64,000 nucleotides of DNA, from assembly GCA_027605045.1 (NCBI GenBank), contig JAQFWX010000012.1:136930-200929 (forward strand), in the 5' to 3' direction. This document shows positions 19,940 through 31,000 of the stretch, one piece after another. This DNA comes from Phallus indusiatus. Lineage: Eukaryota; Basidiomycota; Agaricomycetes; Phallales; Phallaceae. The position numbers were made by a program, and so were the translations under genes. The notes under the pieces were generated by a model that was not told the DNA's origin, did not search any database, and saw only the letters and a program-made list of their open reading frames with translations. The number at the start of each line of letters is the position of its first letter. Within the stretch, counting starts at the first letter, position 1.

Positions 19940-21622
19940 TAGATGCACCCTCATTGCTGACATCTAATAGATTCGACATTTTGTACATAGATCGCGAACA
20001 AAATGACACTTCTGATTCGAATCTAACTACCCCTGCTGCATCCCCTGACAAACCCAAAGAATCGCCTCCACCTGCCACACGCTCTGTTTCTACCCCATGT
20101 ATGCTGTCGCCTTCTCAACGTCGTGTATTGCCAAAGGAGTACCGACTCGCAGCTACCGCAGGAACGCAGAAGCTGGAGATCCCTGTAGGACTGCAAAGTG
20201 TTGACACCGGAGCCCTGCTGCACAGCAAGGCCATGCTGGACACTGGAGCTAGTGGCATGTTCCTTGATCGCGACTTTGTCGAAAAACATCGGCTTCCCTC
20301 CGTACGCCTTGCTAAACCCATTCCCGTGTTTAACGTCGACGGTACGCCCAACCACGCTGGCTCTATCACCCACGTTGTCGACCTCGTTGTTCGCTTTCGG
20401 GATCACTCTGAACGCACCTTGTTCGCCGTTACCTCACTCAAGTATCCCGTCCTGTTTGGACTGCCGTGGTTCAAGGCTCACAATCCTGTCATAGACTACA
20501 CAACTGGTCAAGTAGAGTTCATGCGCTGCAGCCCCAGTTGTCGGTCTTGTGCCCCACGCTGGCCAGCGGGTAAGCTCTCTAAGCGTGCGTTCCAACAGAT
20601 CCGACGCGCACCTCTACCAGAGCTTGACAACACTGAGGCCGATGATCCTGACATACCAGACCTGGTCGACGTCGAGTCTGAGATTGAAGAGGGTGATCGA
20701 CTGTTCGCGATATCAATGCTACCCGATGAGCCCGACACTCACTGCATATATGCCACCAAGACCATCTCCCAGCGACTGGCACAGGCCCACGCCAACAATG
20801 CAGACGCACCAGCTCCCAAGGGTTTTCGGGATATCGTGCCAGAGATGTTCCACGACTTTGCCGACATTTTCTCGAAGGAATCATTTGATTCGTTGCCGCA
20901 GTCGAAGAAGTGGGATCACCCGATAGAACTTGTGCCAGGTTCCGAGCCCAAGTCTTGCAAGATCTACCCGCTGTCTCCTAACGAACAGGCCGAGTTAGAT
21001 GCGTTTCTGGAAGAGAACCTTGCGTCTGGACGAATCCGGCCCTCCAAGTCGCCTATGGCGTCCCCAGTCTTCTTCATCAAGAAGAAAGATGGCTCTCTTC
21101 GTCTTATTCAGGACTATCACGCGTTGAATGCCATGACAATCAAGAATCGCTACCCGCTACCTCTGATCTCGGAGCTCATCAACAAATTGCAAGGTGCCCG
21201 ATACTTTACCAAGCTGGACGTGCGTTGGGGTTACAACAACGTGCAGATAAAGGAAGGAGATGAGTGGAAGGCTGCTTTCCGCACCAATCGCGGCCTTTTC
21301 GAGCCCTTGGTGATGTTCTTTGGTCTCACTAACAGTCCCGCCACCTTCCAGACAATGATGAACGAGATCTTTGAAGACATGATCTCGGAAGGTGTCGTTG
21401 CCGTCTATATCGACGACATTCTCATCTACACTCGAGATCGAGAACAGCACGACCAGGTCACCCGACGCGTTCTCGAACGTCTTCGCGAGCATAGGCTGTA
21501 TCTCAAGGCGGAGAAATGTGAGTTTTGTCGGACTAAGATCGAATACTTAGGTGTCGTGATTTCCGAGAACACAGTCGAGATGGATCCCGCGAAAGTCTCA
21601 GGTGTCAGAGACTGGCCCGTCC
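19936..21622 (+). CDS. Pol polyprotein, family-A retrotransposon, truncated in reverse transcriptase
   Basis: The frame is -1 relative to gag and has no natural ATG at its start, so translation probably depends on frameshifting near gaggattttca (about 19914-19924). The aspartic protease active site is LDTGASGMFLD (near 20230). The reverse transcriptase begins near YPLSPNEQAELDAF, includes FIKKKDGSLRLIQDY and has the catalytic YIDDILIY near 21400. The element sequence ends after SGVRDWPV at 21622. The frame then runs on into the family-D LTR to a stop at 21852, which is not biological coding. RNase H, integrase and any chromodomain are missing. Confidence 0.88.
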
Positions 21623-21973
21623 TGTTACGGTACGCTAGCGCCTTGCCCTATTATTCGATTTCTTCGATCTCTTTCGATTTCATTTCACACTTCGATTTCC
21701 ACCATTTCCCGTATTTTGTCATTTCCACTATTTTCATCGTTTTCTCGATCTCTCGATCTTTCGATTTATTTCGATTTTTGTCTGTATCTCCTCGGATCCC
21801 ATGGGGATCAGTCGGGCGCCTCATATCCTGTACTTATATGCGATTTCCCTAGAGGGGGATACCTAAGCTTGTTCTCTTAGGTTTTCCCTCCTCTAGGTGA
21901 GTAGTTAGTCGTTGTCCCCCAATAGATCTTAGGTTTTCCCTCCTCTAGGTGTGTGCCCTGAGTCGCCCTAACA
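21623..21973 (+). repeat. 5' LTR, family D
   Basis: Runs from tgttacggtacgctagcg to gtcgccctaaca. A TATA-like acttatatg (about 21833-21840) lies about 30 bp before aagcttgttct (21865-21875). The word cttaggttttccctcctcta occurs twice in the last third, parallel to the doubled word in family A. Confidence 0.95.
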
Positions 21974-21990
21974 GTAGAACAAGCTTCTAC
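21974..21990 (+). promoter_or_regulatory. Primer-binding site in a hairpin (family D)
   Basis: gtagaacaagcttctac, identical to the family-A site. The inner 11-mer (21976-21986) is complementary to aagcttgttct at 21865-21875 in the LTR, the arrangement expected for self-priming rather than tRNA priming. Confidence 0.65.
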
Positions 21991-22117
21991 CTTCGGACCG
22001 GTCGTTTCTATTGTCGTTTTCCTTCGGAAACTCTTTGTCAGCAGTGTCTCAGACGTTCCCGACGCTTTTCGCCCATAAAACGACCCCCCCGTCCTTCGTT
22101 CTTCGATTCCTTTCGTC

Positions 22118-23354
22118 ATGGAACAGCCTGAGAGTGATCCCATCGTTCGCCTCACTGCGATTGAACAAAGAATGGAAGAGCTTGTAACTCATCTTAACCG
22201 ACTTCTTCCCCCCCAGGCTTCTACTGCCGATCCCGCTAATCCGAACACCCCTAATCCTGGAGCCTCGGTTCCAAATCCTCAAAACGAGACAAGATCGTCT
22301 CGAAACACTCGCCCTGCTGTACCTCTCGCCTATGACGGAGATCGCAAAAATGGCCGTACATTCTGGAACTCGGTCGAACTCTACATGAGCGTATGCGGTG
22401 GCGATTTCCGAATCTCAGTACCAAAGTCATCTGGGTACTATCCTACATGAATAGTGGACGCGCTGGTGCCTTTGCCGAACTTGTTCAGGCCCAGTACAAC
22501 CGGGGACTGGCTCCTTATGAGACCTGGGAAGATTTCCGACAAAAGTTTCGTTCTGAATTCTTCCCAGTGACCGAAGCCGAGGATGCATTGAATCTCCTTC
22601 TTTCGGGACGTTATGCTCAAGGAGGTCGAAATGTAGACGATTACACCGACGCGTTTCGCATAATCGTAGATCGCGCTGGATTTACGATTCATGATGGCCT
22701 TGCGCTGACGACGTATTATCGACAAGGTTTAGACCGGGAGATCTCTAGTAAAGTGGGAACGATGCAGAATCGACCCGATTACAGCGACTACGAAGGATGG
22801 GTTCAGGCTGCTAGACTCTTCGATCAAGCTCGCCGTACCAACGATGCTTTCAATGCCACCCAACGTCGAGTCATTGCCGGTAATTCGACTTCAACCCCTC
22901 TTACGTCGATTCCGATCTCTCGAACTCGACCCAGCCCATTCCCGATCTACCAACGTACGACGGGACCCCTATTTACTCCCCACCTCCTTTTCCTCCACCT
23001 CGTGCACCGATCCCTGCCACCATGTCTCACCCAATACGACCACCGATTTCTGCCCCTGCTAATGTTGCACCTCCAACCCGAAATGATGCCATGGAGGTTG
23101 ATGCTGCTCGCCGCCGCATACAGACTGAGACAGCCCGGTGTTTCCGATGTGGACAATTAGGTCATCTTGTTAAGGACTGCCCACGCGCATTCGATGTTCG
23201 ATTTATGCAGACCGATGAAATCGACGAGATTCTCGAGCAACGATTTGCTCAACAAGATGTGCTGGAAACACAGAATCGTGTCGAGATCGCTACGGAAGAA
23301 AACGAGATCGCGGTCACTGCAACTAGAGAGGATTTTCAGAATGGCAGCGAGTAA
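22118..23354 (+). pseudogene. Gag, family-D retrotransposon, two frameshifts
   Basis: Starts MEQPESDPIVRLTAIEQRM in the first frame, which stops at 22450. The next section continues from about 22405 in a second frame (STKVIWVLSYMNSGRAGAF, FRQKFRSEFFPV). From about 22965 similarity passes to a third frame with SHPIRPPISAPANV and the zinc knuckle CFRCGQLGHLVKDC, ending at 23354. Alignment with the intact family-A gag places one missing base near 22412 and another near 22965. The product would otherwise be a capsid plus nucleocapsid protein. Confidence 0.85.
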
Positions 23355-26300
23355 GGGATGCGCCCTCACTGCCAACGTCAAATAGATTCGATGTATTGTA
23401 CATAGAAGACAAGTGCAATGAAATTTCTGATTCGAATTCTATTGACTCTGATGCATCCATTCCTCTCTCGAACCCTCTGATCCCTGGTCCTCGTCGCCTT
23501 TCGATTGGAAGACGCAAGCGAATTCCACACGAATACCGTCTCAATGCCACTGCCGGCACTCAGAAGCTCGAGATCGATGTAGAACTTCAGAGCACCGATA
23601 CGGGCGATCTCATTCACTCGAAGGCGATGCTCGACACTGGTGCTAGTGGGATGTTCCTCGATCAGGACTTCGTCGAGAAGAATCGGCTCCCGAAGATTCG
23701 ATTACCGAAACCGATTCCCGTTTTCAATGTTGATGGTACTCCCAATCAGGCGGGAAATATCACGCATGTAGTGGACCTGGTGATGCGATATCAAACCCAT
23801 TCCGAACGTGTCATGTTCGCCGTCACCGCCCTCGGCAAATATCCAGTGTTGCTGGGACTACCCTGGTTCAAGGCTCACAACCCGGTAATCGACTACTCAA
23901 CTGGAGAGGTCGAGTTAACCCGGTGTAATCCCGAATGTCGATCTTGTAGACCGCCTTCTACTGAAAAGAAAGGCCCGAAACGCTTCCTGCGTTCAGTTCG
24001 AGCGATCCCTCCCGTTTCCCTGGACGAAACTGAATCCACTGATCCAGATATGCCAGATCTCGTGAAAGTGGAAGACGAGTTTCACCCAGAAGAAGGTGAT
24101 CGATTATTCGCGGTTTCCCTTAATTCAGAACCCCTGGATGAATGTCGTATCAGAGCAACCGAAACCATCTCACAGCGGTTGGCGCAAGCGCATGCGAACA
24201 ATACGAGGGATGCACCCAAATCTGGATTTCGAGAGATCGTTCCCGAAACGTTCCACGATTTCGAAGACGTCTTCGCGAAAGAATCTTTCGATTCCCTGCC
24301 TCCTCCAAAGAAATGGGATCATGCAATAGAGCTCTTACCCGATTCAGATCCCAAGTTTTGCAAGGTGTACCCTCTGTCGCCTAACGAACAGAAAGAACTC
24401 GATGCGTTTTTGGAAGAGAATCTTCGTTCGGGTCGAATCCGCCCTTCGAAATCACCCATGGCTTCCCGGTCTTCTTTATCAAGAAGAAGGATGGCTCCCT
24501 ACGACTTATTCAGGACTACCGGGCTCTCAACGCGATGACCATCAAAAATCGATACCCACTACCTTTAATCCCCGAACTCGTGAACAAATTAAGGGGCGCG
24601 AAGTACTTCACAAAACTCGATGTTAGATGGGGATACAACAACGTTCGCATTAAAGAAGGCGATGAGTGGAAAGCAGCGTTTCGCACAAATCGAGGATTGT
24701 TCGAGCCCTTGGTCATGTTCTTTGGTTTAACTAATAGTCCGGCGACCTTCCAGACGATGATGAACGAGATCTTCGAGGACATGATCACGGAAGGGGTCGT
24801 GGCTGTTTATATCGATGATATCCTGATCTACACGAGAACGAAAGAAGAACACAATCGCATCACACGCCGTGTCTTGGAACGACTAAGGGAGCATAAACTC
24901 TATCTCAAGGCTGAGAAATGCGAATTCTGCCGTACTAAGATCGAGTATTTAGGTCTGGTCATTTCCGAGAACACTGTTGAAATGGATCCTGCGAAAGTGT
25001 CGGGTGTTAGAGATTGGCCAATCCCAAAGAACGTTACCGAAGTTCAGTCGTTCTTAGGTTTCGCGAACTTCTATCGTCGATTTATCAAAGATTTCTCGCT
25101 GGTCGCCGTCCCCTTGTTTGGCCTCACCAAGAAAGAAGTCCCGTTTATCTGGTCCGACACCTGCCAACGAGCTTTCGATTCTCTGAAATCGGCAATGACC
25201 TCTGCACCGGTTCTTGCGATTCCCGATCCATCGAAACCTTACCGAGTGGAAGCTGACAGCTCTGACTTTGCAACAGGTGCCGTTTTGTCTCAGCCTTCTC
25301 TCGAGGACAACAAATGGCACCCGGTAGCCTTCTTTTCGAAGGCTTTGAGCCCAGTGGAGCGAAATTACGAAATCCACGACAAAGAGATGCTGGCCATCAT
25401 TCGAGCATTGGAGGAATGGCGACATTTTTTGGAAGGTGCGACCCATCCAATCGACATTCGCACGGATCACAAAAACCTGGAGTATTTTATGACGGCTCGT
25501 AATCTAAATCGTAGACAAGCTCGTTGGTCGGTTTATCTCGCTCGTTTCGATTTCACCCTGCGGCATATACCTGGCAAATCAATGGGTAAGCCTGACGGTC
25601 TGTCGCGTCGTGCTGATCATGGTTCGGGAAAGTTGGACAATCAAGGTATCACCCTAATCCGACCCGAAATGTTTGCGATCAACGCCATGCAAACATTCCG
25701 CCTTAGAGGGGAGGAGGACGAGTTCTTAGGCCAGATACGGAAAGCGAACAGAGAAGGCAAACGAGAAGATAGCGTCTCGAAAGCCATCGAATCCCTCAAG
25801 GCGATAGGCGGGAGATCGGTTCACACCAGTGAATGGGCTGAAGATCAAGACGTCATTTACTACCGAGGGAAGATTTATGTTCCCGAAGTGGACGATCTGC
25901 GTCGAGAAATCCTCCAACAACACCATGACACCAAACTCGCAGGTCACCCAGGTCGATTTAAAACGCTAGAACTGGTATCGCGAACCTTTTGGTGGCCTGG
26001 GATCTCTAGATATGTACAGCGGTATGTAGAGGCTTGTGACGCTTGTATGCGTACGAAACCTTCTCGACATGCTCCGTATGGTGAATTGCAACCTACCGAA
26101 ACTCCAAATCGACCTTGGCAATTCATATCGGTCGATTTCGTCGTCGAACTCCCGGAATCGAATGGTTATGATGCAATTCTTTCGGTAGTAGATTCGCTGA
26201 CAAAACGGGTTCATTTCGTCCCGACGTTTACTACTGTTGACGCTTCTGGCCTTGCGTCTCTGTATCTCCAACACGTCTGGAAATTGCACGGATTACCCGA

Positions 26301-27222
26301 GAAGATCATATCGGATCGCGGACCTCAGTTCTCGTCTCGTTTTACCCAAGAACTCTCTCGACTACTCGGTATTCGGCTCGCACGCTCCACTGCATACCAC
26401 CCCCAAACCGATGGTCAGACAGAGCGAGCTAATGCTGAAGTAGAGCAGTATCTCCGTATCTTTACCTCCGAACGCCAAGACGATTGGGATCGACTGCTAC
26501 CCATGGCTGAATTCGCATATAACAATCATGTTCATTCGGCCACTCAAGCTACGCCTTTCGAGCTCGACACTGGTCGCCATCCTCGAATGGGCTTCGAACC
26601 GCGTTCGACCGAATCGAAGATCGAATCGGTTAATGATTTCAAAGATAGGATGTCTCGTTCTTGGGAGGAAGCTCACGCTGCGATCCTTAAGGCTAAGGAC
26701 GACATGGCTAAGTACTATGATCGTAAACATTTGCCGGCTCCTGACTACAAATCTGGAGACAAGGTTTATCTAGATGCTAGCGACATCAAGACCACTCGCC
26801 CGTCGGCCAAGTTATCGCATCGTTTTCTGGGCCCCTTTCCCATTGCAGCAAAAATCGGAACTCGAGCGTATCGACTCGTTCTACCGAAATCGATGTCTCG
26901 AATTCACCCTGTATTCCACGTCAGTAAGTTGAAACCAATGGTGCCAGACAGCATACCAGGTCGTCGTTCTAAGCCTCCTCCACCCCCGGAGATTCGCGAC
27001 GATGGTGAGCACTACGTGGTTGAAGAAATACTGGATAGTCGTGTTTTCCGTCGACGTCTGGAGTTCAAGGTTAGATGGGAGGGCTATGGTCCAGAGCATG
27101 ACCAATGGGTCCCAGAGAAAGATGTTGCGGCACACGATCTCATACAAGATTTCTACCGATCTCATCCGAACGCACCTCGAACAATTGGTGGTCTTATTTT
27201 CCTTCCGCGTCCTAATAGTTAA
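23340..27222 (+). pseudogene. Pol, family-D chromovirus, one frameshift
   Basis: The frame overlaps the end of gag in the -1 phase. Part 1 (to 24538) holds the protease LDTGASGMFLD near 23630 and the start of reverse transcriptase. Compared with family A, one base is missing in the run after ATGGCTTCCC near 24466, moving the frame. Part 2 (24535-27222, 895 codons) is uninterrupted: YIDDILIY near 24810; RNase H with VEADSSDFATGAV and TDHKNLEYF; integrase zinc finger with HHDTKLAGHPGR and CDACMRTK; the D,D,E core with SVDFVVELP, IISDRGPQF and TDGQTERAN; a GPF module (HRFLGPFPIAAK); and a C-terminal chromodomain with VEEILDSR and FKVRWEGYGPEHDQW. Chromodomains direct integration to marked chromatin. 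Confidence 0.92.
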
Positions 27223-27250
27223 GTCTCAGGCGTCGGGTCGCCGCCTTGTT

Positions 27251-27264
27251 GAAGGGGAGGGTGG
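27251..27264 (+). promoter_or_regulatory. Polypurine tract, family D
   Basis: gaaggggagggtgg directly abuts the 3' LTR start, the expected place and composition for the plus-strand primer of reverse transcription. Confidence 0.75.
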
Positions 27265-27615
27265 TGTTACGGTACGCTAGCGCCTTGCCCTATTATTCGA
27301 TTTCTTCGATCTCTTTCGATTTCATTTCACACTTCGATTTCCACCATTTCCCGTATTTTGTCATTTCCACTATTTTCATCGTTTTCTCGATCTCTCGATC
27401 TTTCGATTTATTTCGATTTTTGTCTGTATCTCCTCGGATCCCATGGGGATCAGTCGGGCGCCTCATATCCTGTACTTATATGCGATTTCCCTAGAGGGGG
27501 ATACCTAAGCTTGTTCTCTTAGGTTTTCCCTCCTCTAGGTGAGTAGTTAGTCGTTGTCCCCCAATAGATCTTAGGTTTTCCCTCCTCTAGGTGTGTGCCC
27601 TGAGTCGCCCTAACA
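27265..27615 (+). repeat. 3' LTR, family D
   Basis: 351 bp, read by eye as identical to the 5' LTR at 21623-21973. It is followed by a family-B LTR remnant rather than by a copy of the left flank. Confidence 0.95.
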
Positions 27616-27648
27616 GAGTGACCGTGAATCCTGAGACGTACCCTGACA
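27616..27648 (-). repeat. Family-B LTR remnant, 33 bp
   Basis: The complement begins tgtcagggtacgtctcagg and continues with cacggtcactc, matching the first 33 bases of the family-B LTR at 12466 with a few changes. The rest of that LTR is missing at the family-D boundary, so DNA was lost there. Confidence 0.75.
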
Positions 27649-28160
27649 AAAATGGTTGTATACGACAGACGTGAACTTGCGTCACTTGCGATCTATTTGA
27701 CATGGTAAGCAATAGCAAAACTGATAGCACGGGATATTACTTACAAAGAATCTTTGTATCTTCAGAAGCATCACTCTGAATTCCCGAATCGTCGTCATCC
27801 AGATCCTTCACTGTAGATAAAACTACATCTTCTTCATCATCGACTGTCAGATTCGGCGTTTCGGGTGGTGTGGTATTGGGAGTTTGGAAAACAGGTGGGG
27901 AAGAAGGTATTATCGGGTCTTCTACTTGAGATAATCTTCTGGTCCTTTTTTTGGATGGATATTCTCTTGCTGCTGTGCCCTTCACAGCCTGTTCCTTGCA
28001 CTTCATGTGTAGGGTTTTTTTTTGGATTTTCAATGGACCTTTATGGGTCTCAGTCAGGATACTCCTGTCACACTGTAATATAGGAAAAAAAAATTGGTAG
28101 TCCTGGTAGACATAATAAAAAAATTGATATACTGAAGCTAAGAAAAAACCCATGGGTAAT
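27649..28160 (-). other. Unassigned open frame, hydrophilic (27737-28153)
   Basis: A 138-codon minus-strand frame with a basic middle (PSKKRTRRL) and an acidic C-terminus (DDEEDV, DLDDDDSG). Composition suggests a disordered nuclear-type segment, possibly the N-terminal part of another transposase gene. There is no recognisable domain, and its lower end is followed by a splice-like gtaagtaat. Confidence 0.25.
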
Positions 28161-28179
28161 ACAAAATTACAGAAAGTGA

Positions 28180-28273
28180 AACCCGGATCCGCAGGTAAAG
28201 TAAGCCGCGGGTACCTGCCAACGGGTACCTGAAACCTGCGGGTAAAAACCCGGGTACCCGTTCGGGTACCCGT
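28180..28273. repeat. Cluster of GGTACC-centred words
   Basis: Words gggtacct, gggtacct, cgggtaaaaacccgggtaccc and gggtacccg follow within 95 bp, several being palindromic. It may be the end of a non-autonomous transposon, but no partner terminus was found. Confidence 0.35.
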
Positions 28274-28639
28274 TTTTTCCCATACCCATGGCCATCCTTA
28301 AGAAGACATACCTTAAGTATCGCTCCCTTCGTTCAGCACGCTTTCTTCTGAATCCTTTCTTTTTTTTAGGCAATTTCGGACCGGCCATGGATGTGATGGA
28401 GACAAAGCAAGTTAAAAGGAAACAGCTTTTAAAGTTTCAAGATTTTCAAGGCACGCATCAGACACTACAGTATATTAAATTCTTGACAGATATTCTCATA
28501 TTTAAATTTTATCTTGGTGTAATACTTCTTAATTGTTGTTTATTATGAAAAAAAATAAGCTTAATATTGCCTGAAAGTTTGAAAAGGAAGGGGAAAAGGT
28601 CTAAGGGCTTGTAATTAGGAGATACCGGCCATTAAATTG

Positions 28640-28855
28640 TCAGATGAAGACCCGGACTCAGATCCAGAAAGACTCAGATCCGGGATGATATGGATCTGTA
28701 AAGACCTGGAACCGGGAAGACATGGAGCTGTGGAGACTTGGATTTGAAAGACTCGGATCCACGGATCCTTGATCCGTCCAGATCCAAGTATGGCTTTTGG
28801 CATACACCATGACCTGCCGATCCGGATCCGGCTGACCTGGATCCGGAATCGTGTG
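28640..28855. repeat. Cluster of AGAC(C/T)(C/T)GGATCC-like words
   Basis: At intervals of roughly 20-30 bp appear agacccggactcagatcc, agactcagatccggg, agacctggaaccggg, agacttggattt and agactcggatccacgg, and at the right gatccggatccgg. The pattern resembles the subterminal repeats of hAT-type MITEs, though terminal inverted repeats are not clear. Confidence 0.35.
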
Positions 28856-28870
28856 CATCCTCATCCTCCT

Positions 28871-29147
28871 ATCTCTATTCCACTTTCTTTACTCGCGCGC
28901 GTCACATGCTTGCACTTGGTGTGATGCCCGTGATGTCACGTCACTTATATTTGGTTCGGGTGCCTAATACTTAGCTGTGTCAGGGCTGCATGCTGCACTA
29001 TCGTTTTTCATGTATATAGTCACTATCCCTAGAGTGAGGGTCCCTAAGCTTGTTCTCTTAGGATCCCCTCTAGATGAGTAATTAGTTCTCCCTAATATAT
29101 TTGTCTTAAGATCCCCTCCCTCTAGTCTGAGTTGAGTAGCCCTAACA
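28871..29147 (+). mobile_element. Family-A LTR fragment, 5'-truncated, decayed
   Basis: Starts in mid-LTR at tctctattccactttc and runs to gtagccctaaca. The CpG-rich stretch of intact copies (gccgcacgccgcg) here reads gctgcatgctgca, all C-to-T or G-to-A changes. A 13-bp gap is present in the U5 part. Confidence 0.8.
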
Positions 29148-29480
29148 ATTTCATTCATATTTTCCTTGCATTATTTCCATTCCCCATTTATTTGTTCTGT
29201 CTCCACTTCGCTTTCTTTACTTGCGCATGTTGTGCACTCGTACCTGGCATGATGCCCGTGATGTCACGTTGCTTATGTTCAGTTCGGGCATCTAGCACTT
29301 AGCTATGTCAGGGCTGCATGCCATGTTATCGTTTTTCATGTATATAGTTGCTGTCTCTAGAGTGAGGGTCCCTAAGCTTGTTTTCTTAGGATCCCTCCCT
29401 CTAGGTGAGTAGTTAGTTTTCCCTCCAATATATTCTCTTAGGATCCCCTCCCTCTAGTGTGAACCTGAGTAGTTCTAACA
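29148..29480 (+). mobile_element. Second decayed family-A LTR fragment
   Basis: Continues directly with atttcattcatattttcc and ends agtagttctaaca. It too has lost CpGs (gctgcatgccatg). The first fragment may have inserted into this one, since together they look like head-to-tail partial LTRs. Confidence 0.75.
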
Positions 29481-30322
29481 GTGGAATCATTACAATCTAA
29501 CACAGTTTCAACCCAGTTCCAAGTCTCACTTAATCAATCCACCTTGAGGTGTAACACTAATCTGATAATCAGAGATAATCGGATTTTTCTGAATTTTTTT
29601 TTTGGTTTTTCCCTTTGATTTGGTTCAGTCCAAAGACTAATTAGCAATCACTATTCATAGAATGAATATATAGACCTATTTCTATATATTTACTTAGATG
29701 CGCGCATGTGCGCGTACATAGGGGGGGTATGTTATGGGATATATAGAGTAGGCGCTGTTGACGTTGAAGACTGGCGACCGGATGGGGGAAAAAAGGGGTA
29801 CAAACCTAAGAAAAGAATAGTTTAGATGTTGGATCACTGATAGAAAATTTTTAAAAAAACCGGTAGTTGAAAGTTGAAAATTGGCAGGGACGGATGAATG
29901 GAAATGAGGAGATGTTCACCAAGATGGGAGAGGCTAAACCAGACCCTTTGACCCAAACGATGCATTTCTCACCGACTGCACCTGAGGAAAGGAAAAAAAA
30001 CATGAAAGAGGCCCGCCGAAAGATCCTGACATCACAATAAATTGTGACTGGCTCATCTAGAAGAGAGACCCGCCAGGGAAACTAACAACATCATGAGCGA
30101 ATCATGACTGGCTCGATTTCGTGTCCCATTCTCAACCCGAGCACGTTGGCTTGACGTGCATCGAAGCTGGATATGGTGGAAGGGAAGAGAGGGATGAAGT
30201 GAGTATGCTGAGTTTGAAAAATTGACAAGTGATGGATGGGCGACGTGTGACGCGTGACTAGAGTAGATGGGATGCTGGGACCGTGGATGAACGCGCAGTT
30301 GGAAAAGGAGTAGTCAAGTAAA
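29481..30322. other. Intergenic, nothing recognised
   Basis: Includes an alternating purine-pyrimidine stretch gcgcgcatgtgcgcg near 29700. No coding signature on either strand. Confidence 0.35.
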
Positions 30323-31000
30323 ATGTCGTTGGCAGACATGAAGAAATGGCTGGCATATGCACTACAGGATATAATTGCCACTGCTGCAAATGCCATCGTC
30401 AAAGCTATAAAAGACGATACAGCCTCGATCCCCTCCTACGACCACTTTCCATCACAAGCCTCCTTGCCAGCCTACATAAATGGCAACCTATGTACATGCA
30501 ATTCCAATCAGACGAGCAGGCTTTGGCTCTAGCATGGGTTATCAAGCAGAAGGAGCACCAGCTTGTTATTCTTCCCACTGGGGAAGGAAAGAGCTTGCTC
30601 TGGATACTTCCAGCTTAGACATGCTGGATTGATAAGGTTGTCATCATCATTGCTCCTTTTGTTGTACTAATGGTAGATTTGGAAGAGTGGTGTTGGTCCA
30701 TGAGTATTATATGCAGCCATTGGCCACCTCAAACAGGTGGATACTGCAAAGATCACAGAGTGGTATTTGTTTCGGCCAAACAAGCAATTATAGACAACTT
30801 TCATAAATACGCATGGAGTCTTATAGCTCAGAATCTGTTGGCTACCATTGTTCTGGACGAATGCCACCTGATTCTGGCTGCAAGTGAATATCAAACGGGT
30901 TTACCTTTTCTCAGAGAGCTTTATGGGCTTGAACAACCCATCCTCTGTACGACAGCAACTCTGCCTCCACATCTGGTCCCCGAGTTCTACTATTATTGTT
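30323..31000 (+). pseudogene. RecQ-like DEAD/DEAH helicase fragment
   Basis: The first frame (from 30323) reads MSLADMKKWLAYALQDIIAT. Near 30490 the reading passes to another frame: FQSDEQALALAWVIKQKEHQ, Walker A LPTGEGKSLLWILPA, then an in-frame TAG at 30616-30618. The same frame resumes with APFVVLMVDLEE, VVFVSAKQAI, the DECH box in IVLDECHLILAASEY, and motif III TTATLPPHLVPEF. Coding similarity stops abruptly at about 30995 at an AT-rich block. Such helicase-like genes are widespread and often transposon-associated in Agaricomycetes. Domain 2 of the helicase is absent, so it is non-functional. Confidence 0.75.

Larger units (their letters stand above)
18065..21622 (+). mobile_element. Ty3/Gypsy retrotransposon, family A, 3'-truncated
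   Basis: Order: 5' LTR, self-complementary primer site, gag with a CCHC knuckle, protease, reverse transcriptase. The element stops inside reverse transcriptase, where the family-D LTR begins at 21623. RNase H, integrase and the 3' LTR are gone. The remaining frames are uninterrupted, so the copy was probably intact until the family-D event. The missing half does not reappear on the other side of the family-D element. Confidence 0.9.
21623..27615 (+). mobile_element. Full-length Ty3/Gypsy chromovirus, family D (5993 bp)
   Basis: Two 351-bp LTRs (21623-21973 and 27265-27615) that appear identical base for base flank gag and pol in the order protease, reverse transcriptase, RNase H, integrase, chromodomain. 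A purine-rich tract precedes the 3' LTR. Identical LTRs imply a young insertion. Yet three single-base deletions break gag twice and pol once, and the flanks (cgtcc and gagtg) do not match. The left flank is family-A pol and the right flank is a 33-bp family-B LTR remnant. Confidence 0.93.

Noticed and set aside
21623..21852. C-terminal extension of the family-A pol frame (LLRYASALPYYSISS and on)
   Set aside because: These codons lie entirely inside the family-D LTR; it is accidental read-through after insertion. The same peptide is produced by every family-D LTR.
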